From Salinibacterium sp. UTAS2018 (GTDB lineage: Bacteria > Actinomycetota > Actinomycetes > Actinomycetales > Microbacteriaceae): a DNA stretch of 64,000 nt. Below, in pieces: positions 9,488 to 18,999 of this stretch (position 1 is its first letter; each line of letters opens with the position of its first letter). The stretch spans positions 2,046,001 through 2,110,000 of the forward strand of contig NZ_CP035375.1 in the NCBI RefSeq assembly GCF_004118935.1. The letters are read 5' to 3'. The notes under the pieces were generated by a model. That model did no database searches. It was not told where the DNA came from and saw only the letters and a list, made by a program, of their open reading frames with translations. The position numbers and the translations under genes were made by a program.

Positions 9488-10018
9488 ATGACCGTCATTG
9501 CCTACATCGCCCTCATCGTGGGCACGAGCATGGAGCGCCTCTATGAGCTGCGTATCTCCAAGCGCAATGCTGCCGCAGCGTTTGAGCGCGGCGGTCGCGA
9601 GTATGGGCAGAAGCATTTTCCGTGGATGGTGGCCCTGCACACCGGCTTGCTCATCGCCTGCGTTGTCGAAGTGATCGTCGCCGATCGCCCCTTCCTGCTG
9701 TGGCTCGGAATCCCGATGCTCGTCATCACCCTGCTCTGCCAAGCGGCGCGCTATTGGATCATCAACTCGCTTGGTGCTCAGTGGAACACCCGCGTCATCG
9801 TCGTGCCCGGGGCCGGCCGTGTGCAGAACCGCGGGCCGTACAAGCTGACGTGGCTGCCGCATCCCAACTACCTAGTTGTCGCAATCGAGGGAATCGCATT
9901 GCCGCTCGTGCACACCGCGTGGGTTACGGCGATTGTCTTCACCGTGCTGAATGCGGTGCTGCTGCTGGCGTTCCGCATCCCGACCGAAAACCGGGCCCTG
10001 CGCGAACTGACGCCATGA
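9488..10018 (+). CDS. Isoprenylcysteine carboxyl methyltransferase-like protein (SrsB-like)
   Basis: A 176-residue membrane protein with about four hydrophobic segments. The C-terminal region has the ICMT-family pattern RVQNRGPYKLTWLPHPNY followed by a hydrophobic segment and E-x-R-A-L at the end, the SAM-binding signature. The ATG at 9488 follows AAGGAG by eight bases, so an upstream in-frame start at 9440 is unlikely. Neighbours point to O-methylation of the polyketide phenol, as shown for SrsB of S. griseus. The stop overlaps the monooxygenase start (ATGA). Confidence 0.82.
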   Translation: MTVIAYIALIVGTSMERLYELRISKRNAAAAFERGGREYGQKHFPWMVALHTGLLIACVVEVIVADRPFLLWLGIPMLVITLLCQAARYWIINSLGAQWNTRVIVVPGAGRVQNRGPYKLTWLPHPNYLVVAIEGIALPLVHTAWVTAIVFTVLNAVLLLAFRIPTENRALRELTP

Positions 10019-11214
10019 GTGGTGCGGGTGACGATGCGGTCGCTGCAGGTGCGGCCGATGATGCGGTGACCGAACCGAGCGTTTCGCCGGTCGTGGACGT
10101 CATCGTCGTCGGTGGCGGGCCGGTCGGTCTCGCCGCTGCCATCAATGCGCGGATGCACGGCCTCACCGCCCTTGTGATCGAGCCCCGCACCGGCACCATC
10201 GACAAAGCCTGCGGCGAAGGAGTCATGCCCGGCGCCGTCACCGAACTCGCCGCCCTCGGGGTTCACCCACGCGGGCGCAGGATCGCGGGTATTAGTTACC
10301 AAGACGGCACTCGCACCGCCGAACACCGCTTCGCTTCGGATGCCGCGCTCGGCGTCCGTCGCACCGAACTGCACCGGGCGCTCACCGAGCGCGCGATCGA
10401 GCTAGGCGTCGAGTTCGACCACGGCAAGGTTGAGGCGATCGAGCAGCATGGCGACAGGGCTCAGATGGATGGCCGGAGCCGCAGTGCGAACCGCGCAGAA
10501 AGCGGCCAAGGCGGCACGAAGGCGCAAGCGAGCGCGGTATCCGCGCACCTCGCTGACGTTCGCACCATCGAGGGGCGGTGGATGCTCGGCTGCGATGGTC
10601 TGCACTCCACAGTGCGCGAGCTGGTTGGCCTGGCCGCGCGCCCTCGCCGCGCGAGGCGACGTGATTCTCGGCGGTTCGGCATCCGGCAGCACTTTGAGGT
10701 TGCTCCGTGGACTGATCTCGTGGAGGTGCATTGGGCGCCGACGGCTGAGTTGTATGTCACGCCGGTGAGCGACACCGAGGTGGGTGTTGCGGTGCTGGGC
10801 CCGCGCGGAACATCGTTCGATGAGGCGTTGGCGAGTGTGCCGGTGCTCGCCGAACGCCTACGCCATGCAACCCCCGCCTCGACGGTGCGGGGTGCTGGCC
10901 CACTGTTGCAGAACACCACCGGGCAGCGCGCGGGCCGAGTGCTGCTCGTGGGCGATGCCGCTGGCTACGTCGATGCGATCACGGGGGAGGGCATCCGCTT
11001 AGGGCTGGCGGAAGCGCGCGCTGCGATCGAGTGCCTCGTCGCAGGCAAACCCGAACGGTACGAACGCGAATGGCGTCGAGTGACCCGCGACTTTCGGATG
11101 CTCACCACCGGGCTCGTGGCGGCCGCGAACTCACCGCTGCGCCGAGCTATCGTGCCGGTCGCCGCGCGGTTGCCCGGCATTTACGGTCGCATTGTGGAAA
11201 GCCTGGCCCGCTAG
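10015..11214 (+). CDS. FAD-dependent monooxygenase (SrsC-like / geranylgeranyl reductase-like)
   Basis: A 399-residue flavoprotein. After a 25-residue Ala/Asp-rich lead come the Rossmann motif VVGGGPVGLAAA (residues 28-39), a DG motif in the middle (CDGLHSTVREL) and the second FAD-binding motif near residue 320 (GRVLLVGDAAGYVDAITGEG). This is the p-hydroxybenzoate hydroxylase/ChlP fold. Next to the type III polyketide synthase it most likely hydroxylates the resorcinol ring to a quinone or hydroquinone, as SrsC does. A low-complexity insert rich in Arg/Ser/Ala at about residues 145-180 is unusual. The ATG at 10015 overlaps the previous stop; the longer open frame upstream is a shadow of the methyltransferase gene. 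Confidence 0.85.
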   Translation: MSGAGDDAVAAGAADDAVTEPSVSPVVDVIVVGGGPVGLAAAINARMHGLTALVIEPRTGTIDKACGEGVMPGAVTELAALGVHPRGRRIAGISYQDGTRTAEHRFASDAALGVRRTELHRALTERAIELGVEFDHGKVEAIEQHGDRAQMDGRSRSANRAESGQGGTKAQASAVSAHLADVRTIEGRWMLGCDGLHSTVRELVGLAARPRRARRRDSRRFGIRQHFEVAPWTDLVEVHWAPTAELYVTPVSDTEVGVAVLGPRGTSFDEALASVPVLAERLRHATPASTVRGAGPLLQNTTGQRAGRVLLVGDAAGYVDAITGEGIRLGLAEARAAIECLVAGKPERYEREWRRVTRDFRMLTTGLVAAANSPLRRAIVPVAARLPGIYGRIVESLAR

Positions 11215-11345
11215 AGGGTGCGGTCCGGCGGAGTCAGCCTGAGCTGAATGAGCAGTGCCCCGAGGGTTTCTTCGGTTGATCTTGACCAAGTGAACTAGAT
11301 TATTAGTCAATAAGTACGGCACGTAACACTAAAGGAGAATTTGCG

Positions 11346-11990
11346 ATGAAGCGATTCCGCTCGTCGACCGCAGTTCAGCCCGCTCTGAATGCGCGAAGTC
11401 GGCTGCGTCGGAGTTCCTTGCTCTCGCTATCCCTCGTTCTCGTTGGCCTATTCCTTGTGGCGTCGTGCGCGCAGCACGATGTGGGGCAAGCCGCCGGGCA
11501 TTCAGTGTCGCCGGATGCCACTGATGTCGACCCTGATGGATTGGTCAATGGGAAATCGACTTTCGAGCTTGCAGACGAAATCGTAGACGCGTGTATGAGC
11601 GAGTTCGGCTGGCTGCCTATTGAAGACGGTCCAGGGGCAGGAGGCGTCACGGTACCCGAAGGCCAGGGGGACCAATACGACGCAAACCTCGAGGAGTGTG
11701 TCGCTGAGGCAAGCGCTACTTTTCCGCCTGCGCCCATGTCGGAACGAGCGATTCGTGAACGATACTCGCTTGAGTTGGAGGCTCGTCTTTGCCTGATGCA
11801 GCAAGGGTATGAGATCAGCGAACCGCCTTCGGAGCAGGCTTGGGTTGAGCAGTTCGCCGGAGATATTAGCGCTAGCCCCCTCTGGCTTCCCTACTTTGAG
11901 ATCATTACTGATCCCGCAGTGTCGCAAGCAACACTCGCCGAGCTCAGGGTTGCGTGTCCGGGTCCAGCGAACCGGGTCTACGCCGAATGA
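11346..11990 (+). CDS. Small lipoprotein of the CL-x-x-x-GY family
   Basis: A 214-residue protein, ATG with AAAGGAGAATTTGCG directly upstream. After a basic N-terminus and a hydrophobic segment comes a lipobox, LVASC, with Cys41 as the lipidation site. The mature part has two short conserved elements shared with the products at 14913-15461 and 20202-20720: an early CMSEFGW and a later CLMQQGYEISEPPSEQAW. I recognise no named family. It precedes the adaptor/ATPase/permease genes by 40 bases and probably works with that envelope system as a surface-anchored partner. Confidence 0.75.
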   Translation: MKRFRSSTAVQPALNARSRLRRSSLLSLSLVLVGLFLVASCAQHDVGQAAGHSVSPDATDVDPDGLVNGKSTFELADEIVDACMSEFGWLPIEDGPGAGGVTVPEGQGDQYDANLEECVAEASATFPPAPMSERAIRERYSLELEARLCLMQQGYEISEPPSEQAWVEQFAGDISASPLWLPYFEIITDPAVSQATLAELRVACPGPANRVYAE

Positions 11991-12030
11991 GTATTCTTTT
12001 CATACTCCATCAAGTTGAAAGTGCCTCACA

Positions 12031-13125
12031 ATGACAGATTCCCCCACGGAGCTGAGCCTCTACGAAAAACCGCGCCGCCGCATCGTGCCCGCGTTGGCTC
12101 TCGGCTTCGTGGTGCTCCTCGTGGGCGCCGGTGTGGGCTGGGCGGCATCCACTGTTCTCACTCCGGCAAAGGACGTACTTGATTCAACGGCGTTCACCTT
12201 TGTCGAGGTTGTCGACGGTGAGGTCGGGTCGAGCATCAACCTGAACACTGTTGCTGAATGGACGCCTGTTCCTGTGGGCAGCAATCAGGCCTCCGGAACA
12301 GTCACGAGTGTGGCAATTGCGGCTGGCGATGAGGCGAAGCAGGGCAGCATTCTCTATACGGTGAACTTGCGGCCCGTCGTCGTCGCCCAAGGGTCGATCC
12401 CCGCGTTCCGCTCTCTCGAATTGTGGACAGAGGGGGCAGATGTGAAGCAATTGCAGGCGATGCTCTCCGACCTCGGTTTCTATGAGTGGACTCCCGACGG
12501 AGAGTTCGATTACGCCACCTATTGGGCTGTTCGAGCCTGGCAAGAAAGTCTTGGCCTTGAGCGCGATGGAGTCGTGCAGTCGGGCGATCTCGTTTTTGTG
12601 CCCTCACTGCCTTCGCGCTTGGCGCTCGACACCGACGTGGTCAAGCGCGGCGCAAGTCTCGGCGGGGGCGAAGCCGTCGTGAAGGGGTTGCTACCGTCAC
12701 CCACTTTTGAGATTCCGGTCACCGAATCGCAGTCTTCACTCATGCCCAACGGCACCCGGGTAGAAATCACGAACGGTGACGCGGTGTGGGAAGCGGTCGT
12801 CGTCGATCGTGAAACCTCAGAGTCGGGAGAAACCACGATCGTTCTCGCGGGCGCTGATGACAGTGTTATTTGCGGCGACGAATGCTCCACCATTCCAGTG
12901 ACAGGGCAAACACTGCTGTCGTCTCGCATCGTCACCGTTGAGACGGTAAGCGGACTTGTTGTTCCCTCGGCTGCGTTGTTGAGCGGTGCTGACGGCACCA
13001 TCAGCGTGATCGACTCCGAGGCCGTTGCCCATGACGTCACCGTCGTCACGAGTGCTCGTGGAATGTCCGTGATCGAAGGCGTGCCGGCGGGAACTCGCGT
13101 GCGGGTCCCGGCCTCGGGAGAATAG
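12031..13125 (+). CDS. HlyD-like membrane adaptor with peptidoglycan-binding-like domain
   Basis: A 364-residue protein with a single N-terminal transmembrane segment (about residues 19-38) and an extracellular part. Residues 55-115 resemble the biotinyl-lipoyl-like/hairpin start of RND/HlyD-type adaptors. About residues 135-190 are a PG_binding_1-type helical domain (LQAMLSDLGFYEW, then DYATYWAVRAWQESLGL). A C-terminal beta barrel ends with VPSAAL and a short beta tail. This composite is common in actinobacteria next to MacB-like ABC transporters. The ATPase and permease follow immediately, so it likely spans membrane and wall in an efflux or lipoprotein-handling complex. Confidence 0.8.
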   Translation: MTDSPTELSLYEKPRRRIVPALALGFVVLLVGAGVGWAASTVLTPAKDVLDSTAFTFVEVVDGEVGSSINLNTVAEWTPVPVGSNQASGTVTSVAIAAGDEAKQGSILYTVNLRPVVVAQGSIPAFRSLELWTEGADVKQLQAMLSDLGFYEWTPDGEFDYATYWAVRAWQESLGLERDGVVQSGDLVFVPSLPSRLALDTDVVKRGASLGGGEAVVKGLLPSPTFEIPVTESQSSLMPNGTRVEITNGDAVWEAVVVDRETSESGETTIVLAGADDSVICGDECSTIPVTGQTLLSSRIVTVETVSGLVVPSAALLSGADGTISVIDSEAVAHDVTVVTSARGMSVIEGVPAGTRVRVPASGE

Positions 13126-13129
13126 CGCC

Positions 13130-13774
13130 GTGCCCCACGAGCTGCTCGAAGCACGCGGAATCACCTTCGGTTACAACCGGAACACGCCCATCCTCAGCGA
13201 CTGGGATGCCACCTTCTCGGCCGGAGAAGTCGTCGCCCTGACTGGCCCCTCGGGCCGAGGCAAGTCAACGTTGCTCTACCTCCTCGGGCTCATGCTTAAA
13301 CCGGGCGCCGGGGACGTGCTGCTCGACGGCGTCGAGTCAACGCGCCTGCCTGATGCCCAGCGTGCCCGCCTGCGGGCAACCCTTTTCGGCTTCGTGTTTC
13401 AGGATGCCGCTCTTGACGCGACTCGCACAGTGCTCGATAACGTGATCGAGACTGCTCTCTACCGCGGCGAGCCAAGGGATACCGCTCAGGGCCGTGCGCT
13501 TGAACTGATGGCGCAGTTCGGCGTCAACCTGCGGGCGCACCACACCCCAGGACAGGTGTCGGGTGGGCAAGCTCAACGCATTGCTCTCTGCCGGGCTCTG
13601 CTCAACAACCCTCGCATCCTGCTGGCCGACGAACCCACCGGAAACCTGGATCCCGACTCGGCGACCATCGTCGTCGACGCGATGAGGGAGCAGGCGGCGA
13701 ACGGCGGCACCGTTGTTGTTGCCACCCACGACCCTGCGCTCGTTGCTCGCTGCGACAGGGTGATCCAACTATGA
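13130..13774 (+). CDS. ABC transporter ATP-binding protein (MacB/LolD type)
   Basis: A 214-residue ATPase with Walker A GPSGRGKST (residues 39-47), ABC signature VSGGQ near 143, Walker B LLADEPTGNLD near 163 and the switch His in ATHD near 203. The size and GNLDPDSA motif are typical of the LolD/MacB/FtsE group that pairs with FtsX-like permeases. GTG start four bases after the adaptor gene; its stop overlaps the permease start. It energises the adjacent permease from the cytoplasm. Confidence 0.9.
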   Translation: MPHELLEARGITFGYNRNTPILSDWDATFSAGEVVALTGPSGRGKSTLLYLLGLMLKPGAGDVLLDGVESTRLPDAQRARLRATLFGFVFQDAALDATRTVLDNVIETALYRGEPRDTAQGRALELMAQFGVNLRAHHTPGQVSGGQAQRIALCRALLNNPRILLADEPTGNLDPDSATIVVDAMREQAANGGTVVVATHDPALVARCDRVIQL

Positions 13775-14880
13775 GTGCCCTGCGGCGGATGCTCGCCATC
13801 CTGCGTGAGGGAACAGCGACGGCACGTAGCCAGCCCGTCGCATCCGTTGTCACGATCATCATGATCGCCGGAATGTGCGCGACCGTCTTACTGACGACCG
13901 GGCGCACGGTCGGTGCCGAGCAGGCCGTTCTTGGCACCATCGATTCCACCGGAACTCGCGCGGTTGTGGTGCGCGCCGAGAGTGGTGCCGGTCTGAACTC
14001 TTCTGTTCTTGAGCGCCTCGCCAACGTGGATGGCATCGCGTGGGCGGGCGCCTTCGGGGGAGCGCTCGATGTTCGTAACGCTGCGATTCTGGATGGCCCG
14101 CCGGTGCCGGTGCGGCTGGCCTACGGTGACGATATTCAGGCATTGACTGGAGCGCTGCCGCTGAGCGATGTGTCGGCCTTGGCGTCAGAACTAGCGCTTG
14201 AGCAATTGGGGATGCCGGATGAGACCGGGGGAGTGGTCTCCTCGAGCGGCGCCGACTATGCGATCGCGGGTCGCATCACAGTGCCCGATTACCTCGCCTT
14301 TCTCGAACCGCTCGTTGTCGTGCCTCAGCAGCAGGAGTCGGGGGCGGCGCCGGCGGACGTCAGTGTCCTCGTCGTGATTGCGGAGCGCCCAGACCTCGTT
14401 GCGCCGATTGCTGCGGCTGTTCGCTCAGTGCTTGCGGTGGATGACCCCTCCAAAGTGACGATCGCGACGAGTGAATCTTTGGCCGAACTGCGGTTGCTAG
14501 TGCAGGGTCAGCTCGGCAGCTTCGGCCGTAATCTGGTGCTCGTGGTCTTCGCGTTAACGGCAGTGCTTGCCGCCGCAATTCTGTACGGGCTCGTGATGCT
14601 GCGCCGAAAAGACTTTGGCCGCCGGCGCGCGTTAGGGGCCTCCCAAGGGCTCATCGTGGGGCTGCTCCTCGCGCAGGTAGCAGTTCTGAGTAGTATCGGC
14701 GCGACCATCGGCAGTGTCGCCGCGGCGCTCGGACTGCAGCTGAGCGGTGACCCGCTACCGGGGTTGAACTTCTTCCTGGCAGTAGCCATCTTGGCGATCG
14801 TCACCGGGCTCATTGCTGCCCTCATCCCGGCGCTCGCCGCCGCTCGCCGTGACCCCCTTAAGGAGCTTCGGGTTCCGTAA
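13771..14880 (+). CDS. FtsX/MacB-like ABC transporter permease
   Basis: A 369-residue protein with one N-terminal transmembrane segment, a large extracytoplasmic domain (about residues 45-230) and three C-terminal transmembrane segments ending in the conserved RRDPLKELR motif of FtsX-type permeases. With the preceding ATPase and adaptor it forms a MacB-like mechanotransmission complex. Its last 270 bases are repeated almost exactly at 19651-19920, which marks a duplication breakpoint inside this gene. Confidence 0.87.
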   Translation: MSALRRMLAILREGTATARSQPVASVVTIIMIAGMCATVLLTTGRTVGAEQAVLGTIDSTGTRAVVVRAESGAGLNSSVLERLANVDGIAWAGAFGGALDVRNAAILDGPPVPVRLAYGDDIQALTGALPLSDVSALASELALEQLGMPDETGGVVSSSGADYAIAGRITVPDYLAFLEPLVVVPQQQESGAAPADVSVLVVIAERPDLVAPIAAAVRSVLAVDDPSKVTIATSESLAELRLLVQGQLGSFGRNLVLVVFALTAVLAAAILYGLVMLRRKDFGRRRALGASQGLIVGLLLAQVAVLSSIGATIGSVAAALGLQLSGDPLPGLNFFLAVAILAIVTGLIAALIPALAAARRDPLKELRVP

Positions 14881-14912
14881 CGGCTCGGGCCACTGAAAGC
14901 TGGGCCTCTAGA

Positions 14913-15461
14913 TCAAAACCCGTCTTGGGGGCAGACTGCCTCGGCCTTCTGGATCTGGTCAATGCCACTGAGCGACTCGTAAGGCGACCATGCACCGGCG
15001 AGCTCCACGAATCGTTGAAAGGTAGGGGCAGCCGCGATTTCGAAGCCGTTGGTGACTAAGCACTCCCGCATGTCGAGAAGAGAACTGTAGCCCGCCTCGA
15101 GAGATGCGTCAGTGATGTCAGGCGCGGGGTCGGGGTCGAGGCCGCTCTCCGTCGTGCAACGCTCCTCGGATGCGAGGAAAGCGTCCTTTTGTGCGGTGGG
15201 GGCACCAAAGATGGTGCCGGTTGGCGAATCGACACCGGTCCACTCGTCGGCCCTCATGCACTCGTCATACCTTTCGAGCGCACGCTGATAATCGTCGTCG
15301 GTCGGCCGCATCGCCGGTGTCGCGTCGAGCTCAGTCTGATCGGATTGCGTGCACGCCCCCAATCTGATCACTAAGCCGATCAGCAGCACCCCACTTGCCA
15401 GGCTGCGAGCTCGACGCGCTGCCGTGCCGTCGCGAGGCGTGTCATCCGATCGGACCGTCAT
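14913..15461 (-). CDS. Small lipoprotein of the CL-x-x-x-GF family
   Basis: A 182-residue protein, convergent with the permease. A hydrophobic segment is followed by RLGAC, a lipobox-like site with Cys37 as acceptor. The mature part has YDECMRADEW and later MRECLVTNGFEIAAAPTFQRFVE, matching the two-element pattern of the lipoproteins at 11346 and 20202. Function unknown. Its 5' end overlaps the 3' end of the pseudogene at 15442-15977 by 20 bases on the same strand, so the two were probably once one transcript. Confidence 0.7.
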   Translation of the reverse strand: MTVRSDDTPRDGTAARRARSLASGVLLIGLVIRLGACTQSDQTELDATPAMRPTDDDYQRALERYDECMRADEWTGVDSPTGTIFGAPTAQKDAFLASEERCTTESGLDPDPAPDITDASLEAGYSSLLDMRECLVTNGFEIAAAPTFQRFVELAGAWSPYESLSGIDQIQKAEAVCPQDGF

Positions 15462-15977
15462 GCAGAATCACCGCGGCAGGACACTCAGTGCCCTGCCGAT
15501 CTAGTTCGTCCCGACTCTGCGCCTGTTCTCTCGCTTGGGAATGAGGTAGAGAGAACCCGCCTTCGTCAAACGATGAGTAGTAATGATCAATATAGTTTTG
15601 CTTGGTCGGCACGGTAATTGAATAGCCGCGAGCTTCTAAACACCGTTGAGTTTCACGTTCGAAGTCATACATTGCGGTTAGTTATGATTCCGTCATTTCG
15701 CCTGTCGTGTTGTAGCCATAGCGGCGTTCACAATAGGCAACGGCGGCGTTGAACGGCTCAACTTGGTCCCGGGTGGTCTCGCTCGTGAAGCCGAAGCCTT
15801 GTGCTTCAGCTTCGAAACCTGATTCCCCTAGGCAGTCGACCATAAGTTTGCTGTAGTCAGCGATCGAGGGGCCTCGGCGACCGGATCCTCGTCAGGGATG
15901 TTCGCGCAACCCGACAAGATAAGCGCCACCGCAATCGCTCCCCACGCTTTCGCCCTAATGCTGCGCGCGCCGCTCAT
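15442..15977 (-). pseudogene. Degraded copy of the lipoprotein encoded at 20202-20720
   Basis: Reading from an ATG at 15977, the frame gives a lipoprotein signal ending in LILSGC, then EAP. There one base is missing relative to the intact paralogue, where the sequence should continue PSIADY. After that -1 frameshift the paralogous sequence resumes (SIADYSKLMVDCL...) until a CAA codon of the paralogue is replaced by TAA at about 15682-15684, inside TGEMTES*LTAMYDF. The last 76 codons (from 15672) are again open and very similar to the paralogue, ending in the same HDGPIG/YDGPIG. Two separate lesions make a functional product unlikely. Confidence 0.82.
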
Positions 15978-16178
15978 CGAATCACCCCAGCCCAGCGCCA
16001 TGTAGCGGTCTATTCTGAGTTTTCCTTAAGGGTAATGCAGTGTCAGCCCACTGTGACACCGTCGTTACTCCGGCTAGTGGAAGGTCTCAGATCGATCAAT
16101 TTCCTTGTCGAAGGGCGCGGGCCGCGGGAGGGTGAGTTTCACTTATCTTCTAGCTGTTTCGTCGTGGCTTAGTCGAGG

Positions 16179-16477
16179 TTGGGGAGGGTTCTGAGTGCGG
16201 AAAGTAAGTTGGAGAGCGGTTCGCGTCGAAAGGCGCGAGGGGCTGCGCTCGCCGGCTTCATTTTCGCGTGTGGCCTCTCCCTCACTGCGCGCGTTGGTCT
16301 CAGCATCGCGCTCAAGGATGCCGGCGATTGCGAGGGCGCTGACGTTGTGGTGAATGACGACTCTGGCGACCTCATCGCGTGCCTCATTGATGACGATAAA
16401 GCCGACATCCGCTAGTGAGCGATCAGACCTTCACCGATGAGTATCGGAAGACAGTCGAGCTGTAGCCCTCTAGCTAG
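16179..16477 (+). pseudogene. Truncated copy of the lipoprotein encoded near 22542-23072
   Basis: The frame from 16179 gives a hydrophobic leader and ALKDAGDC...ACLIDDDKADIR, closely matching ALKDAGDC...ACLIDDEKVGIR of the intact gene. The lipobox Cys is changed (LTARVG in place of LTACVG). The frame stops at 16415. Past an internal deletion of roughly 160 bases the homology returns as CAGACCTTCACCGATGAG and runs to the shared CTCTAGCTAG end at 16477. So the copy has lost its lipidation residue and its middle third. Confidence 0.78.
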
Positions 16478-16560
16478 TCGGCAACAACGCCTGCAACTCT
16501 TCCGCCTTCGACACGAAGACGAGCGAACCCTTTTCTTCGCCAGTAGGGTTCGACTCATCG
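16470..16560 (-). pseudogene. 3' remnant of a HAD phosphatase gene
   Basis: On the minus strand this short stretch encodes GSLVFVSKAEELQALLPTS before a stop. That matches the C-terminus of the intact HAD phosphatase ending at 23065 (GSIAVVSKAEELLPLLLPS). The tail-to-tail overlap with the lipoprotein remnant is also conserved. Upstream of about 16560 the similarity to the phosphatase gene disappears, so only its end was duplicated or has survived. Confidence 0.75.
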
Positions 16561-17636
16561 ATCTGGGTGGGTGTGCTGACCTCGTGTGTAATGTGCGTGA
16601 GATCCGCCGAAAAGTGGCCAGAGCATCGTTTGCAAGACAACTTCGATCGTCTGGCTATCGATTTCCCGGACTTCAGTCGGGTAGGCCGGACGGCTCGAAC
16701 TGCCCGCGAGGGTGAGTGCAAAGTGCTCAGGATCCATCAGCCACACAACGCTCGGATCGCCCTCAATGATATCTCTCTCAAGGCTCGTTAACGATTGTCC
16801 CGCGTCGCCGGAGTAGGTTTCATTCGCTCGGGAAGCACGTCGCGAGGCTAATTGCCGCAAGAGTCCGCAGCAGGAGACTTCGTAGACGGGCGGTCAAGCG
16901 AGGAGGAGATGGATTGCTGCCCGACGTTCCTCGATCGCTGCACGTCTCAAGATAGGCACGCCGGTTAGCCCGACGACCGCTGCACCGGATCACGGACTTC
17001 GGGCCGGATATCGCGGTGTTCCGGAACCGCGGCAGAAAATCGACAATCACTCTCTCAGCCGCAAGGCCATCGTGTCGTTCACACTCTCGCTGCTGTGATG
17101 TCACGCGAGACCCTATTCCTATGTCCTGCACCAGAACATCGAGCTGACGTTGCCGGTAACCGTTCCACTATGCGGGACGGTCTAGGGGGACTTTTCCCAT
17201 TCGGCGCCGACCAGTGCGGGTCAATCTTTGCTCAGAGCAACTGACGCACTAGAGCAGGTGGCGCATTGGACAAGGTTTCAGCAAGTACGCCAGTAGGGCC
17301 GACAGTCTGGAAGTGGACATTGCGATGACCTAATTTCGAGGAGAGGTGAGAGGCTCCTCGACCAACCACACGATGGCCGCGTTGATGATGAAGACAGTGC
17401 GAACAGCCGTGCCCTAGACCGGGTTATGGGGTACTGCTGGAAGAGCAGTTTGGTCGAACGCCGGCTTCGAGGCTCAGCGCAACAATCGGGCGAAGCTGAA
17501 TCCGCAAGCTTCGTGGAAGGTTATATCCGCAGTGCGGGTACGGTCGCAAGTTGGCATTTGAGGGGACTGCGAGATCAGCACCATATCGCTACACTCATGA
17601 GCATGTATTGAAAATTCTTCAGAAAGGAAAAAGGAA
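16561..17636. other. Gene-poor stretch
   Basis: About 1.1 kb with no gene I can support. Short frames exist on both strands, including a minus-strand frame of about 100 codons (16555-16860) containing a WLMDPEHFALTLAG-like stretch that may be debris of a lost lipoprotein gene. None has a convincing start, ribosome site or recognisable domain. Base composition is lower in GC than the flanks. It separates the decayed lipoprotein/phosphatase copies from the interrupted protease gene and looks like decaying sequence. A ribosome site, GGAAAAAGGAA, for the protease lies just before 17637. Confidence 0.5.
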
Positions 17637-18962
17637 ATGGAGCTTCAGTTGAAAATATTCCGCAGGAGAACTGCATCCATCGCCGGCGTCGCGGCCCTCA
17701 TTCTAGTCGCCGTCGGAGCGGCGACTGGTGCCTCTGCTGCCGACAATACGTCCGATAGCACCCCACATATCACCGACGAGGTAAGGATTACGCCATCCGA
17801 CGTTTCCTCTGAAGTAGAGAAGTTGACATTGCCTGCGATACCGCTCGAAACGCAAGAGTACATCGACGCGCTTCAAGGCGAACTTGACGGCGACGCGCGT
17901 TTCAGTGCGGTTGAGGTCAGCGAAAATCGCAAGCAAGTCACAGTGTGGTGGCATGGTGAGGTGAGCGAAGGACTCTCAGCTCTGCTCCGTGATTCGGTTG
18001 CTGTTGTCGAGGTGAGCGTGGCTCAGACAGCGTTCCTTCCCGGCGATTTGCGAGATGCAGCTCAGCACGTCTTGCGTGAGGGCGCGGCGCTTGGTGTTGA
18101 GCGAGTCACCGTTGCCGTCGATGGCTCACACTTGGAGGTTGCCACCGCCGGTATAGGAACATCGCGGGGAGATGTTCAACCTTCCGAAGAGCTGATTTCT
18201 CGTCTAGCGCAATTGACCGAGATTCCACTCACCGTCTCGCAAGGTGGCGTCAAACCGGCCGCGACGCGCCTAAACGATAATGACTACCACCTCGGCGGGG
18301 CACGCATCACCAATTTTTAGACAGGAAGCGCTTGTACAAGCGGCTTCTCTGTCCAGAAGGGCGAGGCTGAAGGAACCATGTTCGCAGCGCACTGCGGGAG
18401 CGTCGGTGACTTCTGGGTGACAACTGAAGGGCTGACCGCATGGAATTACGGCACAACCGAGTCCCGCCAAACAGCCTTCGATGGTGCGATTATGGCCAGC
18501 AACTTCTCGCAGCCATACGTGTGGTATGGACCGTATGATGCCTCAGGGGTGGGAGCGATCTCCGGGTCGGCCATTCCCGCAGTCGGAAGTGAAATTTGCT
18601 ATTCGGGCTCATTCTCCGGCACTGTATGCGGAAACGTCGTCACAGCTAAGGACGTATATACGAACTTGGGAGGCGACCTGACATCAGTCCGGTCCATCGT
18701 CACGTTGAATAGCGCTGGGCTCCCTGCCGCAGGCAACGGCGACAGCGGGGGTCCTGGGTACATCCTTAGCGCATCAGGCGGCACCGTGGTTAGATTGGCA
18801 ACAAGCATAATCTCCGCAATCCCGGGTAACTCCGGCTCTACGTGCAACGGAGTCCCCGGGGACAGCGGGACGAACGGTCGCAAATGCAGCTCCACCGTCT
18901 ATAGCACGGAGGTGTGGCGCATCGCTAACGCGTCGGGGTGGTCTATTCAGGTGGCGCCCTAG
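17637..18962 (+). pseudogene. S1 family secreted protease interrupted by an in-frame TAG
   Basis: The frame encodes a signal peptide (ALILVAVGAATGASA, cleavage near residue 34), an alpha-lytic-type pro-region to about residue 222, then GGARITNF and a TAG codon at 18318-18320. The same frame continues to 18962 with the complete mature domain: His252 in FAAHCG, Asp282 in AFDGAIM, Ser370 in GNGDSGGP, and paired Cys residues. Apart from that one stop the 442-codon frame is intact. The stop sits at the junction of pro-region and mature enzyme. Either the gene is freshly inactivated, or the codon is read through or miscalled. An intact relative lies at 21191-22540. Strong ribosome site before the ATG. 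Confidence 0.8.
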
Positions 18963-18999
18963 GGCTACTAATGTGCCAATTCAAAGTAGGAGATCAGTG

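Noticed and set aside
9622..10014. In-frame extension of the FAD monooxygenase frame upstream of 10015
   Set aside because: The extension is Arg/His/Pro-rich and overlaps the methyltransferase gene in another frame; the ATGA overlap at 10015 is the natural start.
17426..17611. 61-codon open frame upstream of the interrupted protease
   Set aside because: Covers the region that should hold the protease promoter; no ribosome site or domain.
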